Assembly: GCF_039545035.1 (NCBI RefSeq)
Contig: NZ_BAABRO010000002.1
Location: 682,001 to 746,000, forward strand
Origin: Novipirellula caenicola
GTDB lineage: Bacteria > Planctomycetota > Planctomycetia > Pirellulales > Pirellulaceae
Direction of reading: 5' to 3'
DNA: 64,000 nt
The stretch's first letter is position 1. The number at the start of each line of letters is the position of its first letter. The notes under the pieces were generated by a model that made no database searches, had not been told where the DNA came from, and saw nothing but the letters and a program-made list of their open reading frames with translations. The position numbers were made by a program, and so were the translations under genes. Of the stretch, positions 61,707 to 64,000 are shown one piece after another.

Positions 61707-62528
61707 TTAGCTAAACTCGCCGCTGATGTATTGTTTTGTCGCATCTTCGCGTGGCGAATCGAACAGTTCGTTGGTTTCGCCAAACTCGACCAAGTAACCG
61801 GTTCGTCCACCGCCGCTGGTATCGACATACATGAAAGCGGTTTGGTCCGCCACACGCTTCGCTTGCTGCAGATTGTGGGTCACGATCGCAATCGTGTAGT
61901 TTTCTTTCAATTCTTGCATCAAATCCTCGATGCGTCGTGTGGCGATCGGGTCCAGCGCCGAACACGGTTCATCCATCAACAACACTTCGGGCTCCGTCGC
62001 AATCGCACGTGCAATACAAAGCCGTTGCTGTTGTCCACCTGAGAGCGAAAGACCGCTGTTTTTCAGTTTATCCTTGACCTCGTCCCACAGCGCCGCACCT
62101 CGCAATGCCTTTTCCACCTTCTCGGCGATGTCGCCGCGATAGCGATTCAATCGCAAACCAAAGGCCACGTTGTTATAGATGCTCATTGCAAACGGATTGG
62201 GTTGCTGGAACACCATTCCGATATAACGACGCACTGCTACCGGATCGACTTTGGCGTGATAAATGTCTTTGCCACGAAAATGAACATGGCCTTCAAAGCG
62301 AAACCCACGTACCAAATCGTTCATTCGGTTCAAGCAACGCAGTGCACTACTTTTGCCACATCCCGACGGACCGATGAACGCGGTGATCGAACCGCGATGA
62401 ATCGGAATCCGGCTGTCACGAACCGCACGGAAGTTTCCGTAATACAAATTTTCGATATTACAGTCCAACAACAACGAACCATTGCCGTTGGCGAGGACAT
62501 CGTTTTCAACTTTAGCTGAAGCAATCAC
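61707..62528 (-). CDS. pstB: Phosphate ABC transporter ATP-binding protein
   Basis: 273 residues. Walker [10 protein letters not shown] (about 53-61), the signature [14 protein letters not shown], Walker [14 protein letters not shown] and the H-loop IVTHNLQQA are present. The PstB-specific [28 protein letters not shown] segment confirms the subfamily. It powers high-affinity phosphate import by PstCA. It follows pstA by 10 bases and is translationally close to ppk2. Confidence 0.97.
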   Translation of the reverse strand: MIASAKVENDVLANGNGSLLLDCNIENLYYGNFRAVRDSRIPIHRGSITAFIGPSGCGKSSALRCLNRMNDLVRGFRFEGHVHFRGKDIYHAKVDPVAVRRYIGMVFQQPNPFAMSIYNNVAFGLRLNRYRGDIAEKVEKALRGAALWDEVKDKLKNSGLSLSGGQQQRLCIARAIATEPEVLLMDEPCSALDPIATRRIEDLMQELKENYTIAIVTHNLQQAKRVADQTAFMYVDTSGGGRTGYLVEFGETNELFDSPREDATKQYISGEFS

Positions 62529-62538
62529 GTGTTTTTTC

Positions 62539-63453
62539 CTAGGAGACTTTGGCGCGACTCGAAATGATTTGACCGATAATGTTGATCGTCAAAACCATCA
62601 ACACCAAGATCAAGGATGCGGCCCATGCCATTTCGATTTGGTTCTCAAACGGCATGCCCGAAAAGTTGTAAATGAACACAGCAAGCGAGGCGGTCGGCTC
62701 CATGACCTGAGAACTTCCGTCCTCAAAGATCCAGTAATTACTAAACAATGCGGTAAACAGCAGCGGTGCAGTTTCTCCGGCGGCGCGGGCAACGGCCAAC
62801 ATCACGCCGGTCAAGATGCCGGGCAATGCGGTGGGCAAGACGATTTTCCAAGCCACCTGAGTCGGGGTGCAGCCCATCCCAATCGCCGCCTCTTTCATTT
62901 TCACCGGAACCATTCGCATCGATTCTTCGGCGGTCAAAATCACGGTCGGTAACATCAGTAACGCCAATGCCACCCCGCCGGCCGGCGCGGAATAACCGCC
63001 AGTCGCTAGCACGATCGCGGCGTAGGCGAACACGCCTGCCAAAATCGACGGCAACCCGGTCAACGTCTTCGCACAGAAACGAGCGATCGACGCTGTCTTA
63101 CTCTGCGGACCGAACTCGGCCAAGAAAACGGCGGTCAAGATACCAACGGGAATCGCGATCGCCGCGGCGATCGATACGATCACGATCGTGCCGACGATCG
63201 CGTTGCCAAAGCCCCCCCCCTCTTCGAATGCCGTCGGGGGCAATTCGGTGAACAAGGCCAGCGAAAGCTTTTTGCCACCTCGATAGATCAACATGATCAA
63301 CACGCTGAACAGAGGCACACACGCGATGATCGTGGCCACCCCGGTTCCGATGCTCAATACGATACTGAACAAGGTTCGCGGATGACGCAGCGAACGCTCG
63401 AGACGAGGGAAATCAACATCGCTAAATTCGGTCGCGATTTCGGCCGTGTTCAT
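62539..63453 (-). CDS. pstA: Phosphate ABC transporter permease PstA
   Basis: 304 residues with six hydrophobic helices, including [35 protein letters not shown] and the EAA-type loop ([35 protein letters not shown]). One of the two permease subunits of the Pst importer. Its ATG overlaps the pstC stop by 4 bases. Confidence 0.95.
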   Translation of the reverse strand: MNTAEIATEFSDVDFPRLERSLRHPRTLFSIVLSIGTGVATIIACVPLFSVLIMLIYRGGKKLSLALFTELPPTAFEEGGGFGNAIVGTIVIVSIAAAIAIPVGILTAVFLAEFGPQSKTASIARFCAKTLTGLPSILAGVFAYAAIVLATGGYSAPAGGVALALLMLPTVILTAEESMRMVPVKMKEAAIGMGCTPTQVAWKIVLPTALPGILTGVMLAVARAAGETAPLLFTALFSNYWIFEDGSSQVMEPTASLAVFIYNFSGMPFENQIEMAWAASLILVLMVLTINIIGQIISSRAKVS

Positions 63454-64000
63454 TTTGTAGCTCCACGCATGCGAGCCGACGCGTGCTTCAATACAAACGC
63501 GCCGCAGATGTTCACCAACAACGTGATCGCCAACAGGATCAACGCGGCGTACATCAACACCGGTTCTTCGCGTTCACCGGCTTCGGGGAAATGGTTCGCC
63601 AACAGCGAAGCCAACGTGTTTCCAGGCGAAAAGAGCGACAGACTCATCTGATTGGAATTTCCGACCAACATCGCCAGCGCCATCGTCTCGCCCAAAGCTC
63701 GGCCAAACCCAAGCACCAGAGCTCCGAAGATGCCGGTCGATGCCGTGGGGACGATCACTCCGATGATCGCTTCCCAGCGTGTGGCCCCCAACCCAAAGGC
63801 CGCTTCTTTTAATTTCCGCGGCACGTTGCTCAACGCGTCGCGAGAAATTGCCGAAACCGTGGGCAAAATCATGATCGACAAAACCAATGCGGCCGGCAAC
63901 ATTCCTGGGCCGGAAAGCGAGGTTTTGAAGAATGGAATCCAGCCCAAGTTCTCGTGCAACCAACCGGCCACCGGACGCAACATCGGGATCACGACAAAGA
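63450..64000 (-). CDS. pstC: Phosphate ABC transporter permease PstC (C-terminal part; 5' end outside window)
   Basis: The frame is open to the right edge, so only about 180 C-terminal residues are seen. The EAA loop (LSNVPRKLKEAAFGLGATRWEAIIGVIVPTASTGIFGALVLGFGRALGETMA) and two further helices identify PstC. The rest of the operon (probably pstS) lies beyond the window. Overlaps pstA by 4 bases. Confidence 0.93.
   Translation of the reverse strand, partial: FVVIPMLRPVAGWLHENLGWIPFFKTSLSGPGMLPAALVLSIMILPTVSAISRDALSNVPRKLKEAAFGLGATRWEAIIGVIVPTASTGIFGALVLGFGRALGETMALAMLVGNSNQMSLSLFSPGNTLASLLANHFPEAGEREEPVLMYAALILLAITLLVNICGAFVLKHASARMRGATK

Overview
The window looks like a planctomycete chromosome segment, most like Rhodopirellula/Pirellulales. 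The evidence is the family content: two DUF1559 prepilin-like proteins, a DUF1587/1592/1588/1585 cytochrome-type protein paired with a DUF1552 protein, DUF4332 repeats, a DUF1570 peptidase and a Bacillus-type three-gene succinate dehydrogenase. I found no rRNA, tRNA, CRISPR array, prophage or intact transposase. Two genes run off the edges: the DUF4332 protein on the left and pstC on the right.

Layout. 1-6 kb: partial DUF4332 protein with an Arg/Ser-repeat linker, tilS, and rny (RNase Y). 5.9-6.2 kb: a dense patch of small palindromes with REP-like architecture (GTAG plus hairpin). 6.2-9.8 kb: a double-AAA MoxR-type ATPase and its VWA partner. 10-16.5 kb: a seven-gene, translationally coupled type II secretion-like operon on the minus strand (three GspF-like membrane proteins, three pseudopilin-like proteins or fragments, two DUF1559 proteins, with one of these counted in both roles), with no ATPase or secretin nearby, preceded by a 12-copy heptamer repeat. 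16.8-25 kb: a minus-strand polyamine/membrane cluster (SPFH-GYF protein, SpeD, DUF4178, small Gly-rich protein, DUF350, membrane SpeE, Tat/lipoprotein FAD amine oxidase, polytopic membrane protein).

25.5-28 kb: a eukaryote-like UMP-CMP kinase with an extra N-terminal domain, a TetR regulator and an ACT-domain protein. 27.8-33.6 kb: a divergent PAS-AraC regulator and a complete trans-4-hydroxy-L-proline catabolic operon (2-epimerase, D-Hyp oxidase, DHDPS-like deaminase, 2-oxoglutarate semialdehyde dehydrogenase). 34-40 kb: secreted HAD hydrolase, AhpD-like protein with two TetR-type operators, zinc-ribbon membrane protein, M24 peptidase, GntP permease. 40-44 kb: sdhCAB. 44-47 kb: single-domain response regulator, hemerythrin-like protein, and a roughly 2 kb stretch without a convincing gene. 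47-61 kb: esterase/SMP-30 fusion, rhomboid protease, DUF1552 and PSD-type pair, UbiB kinase, orphan two-module ABC permease, acetyl-xylan-esterase-like hydrolase, DUF1570 peptidase. 60.8-64 kb: pstC(partial)-pstA-pstB-ppk2, which links phosphate uptake to polyphosphate chemistry.

The strongest candidates for less-described biology are the polyamine/DUF350/DUF4178/SPFH cluster, the ATPase-less triple-GspF pseudopilin operon, and the family of GTAG-headed hairpins whose stem sequences change while pairing is kept. All functions are assigned from family recognition by eye; no database search was run.
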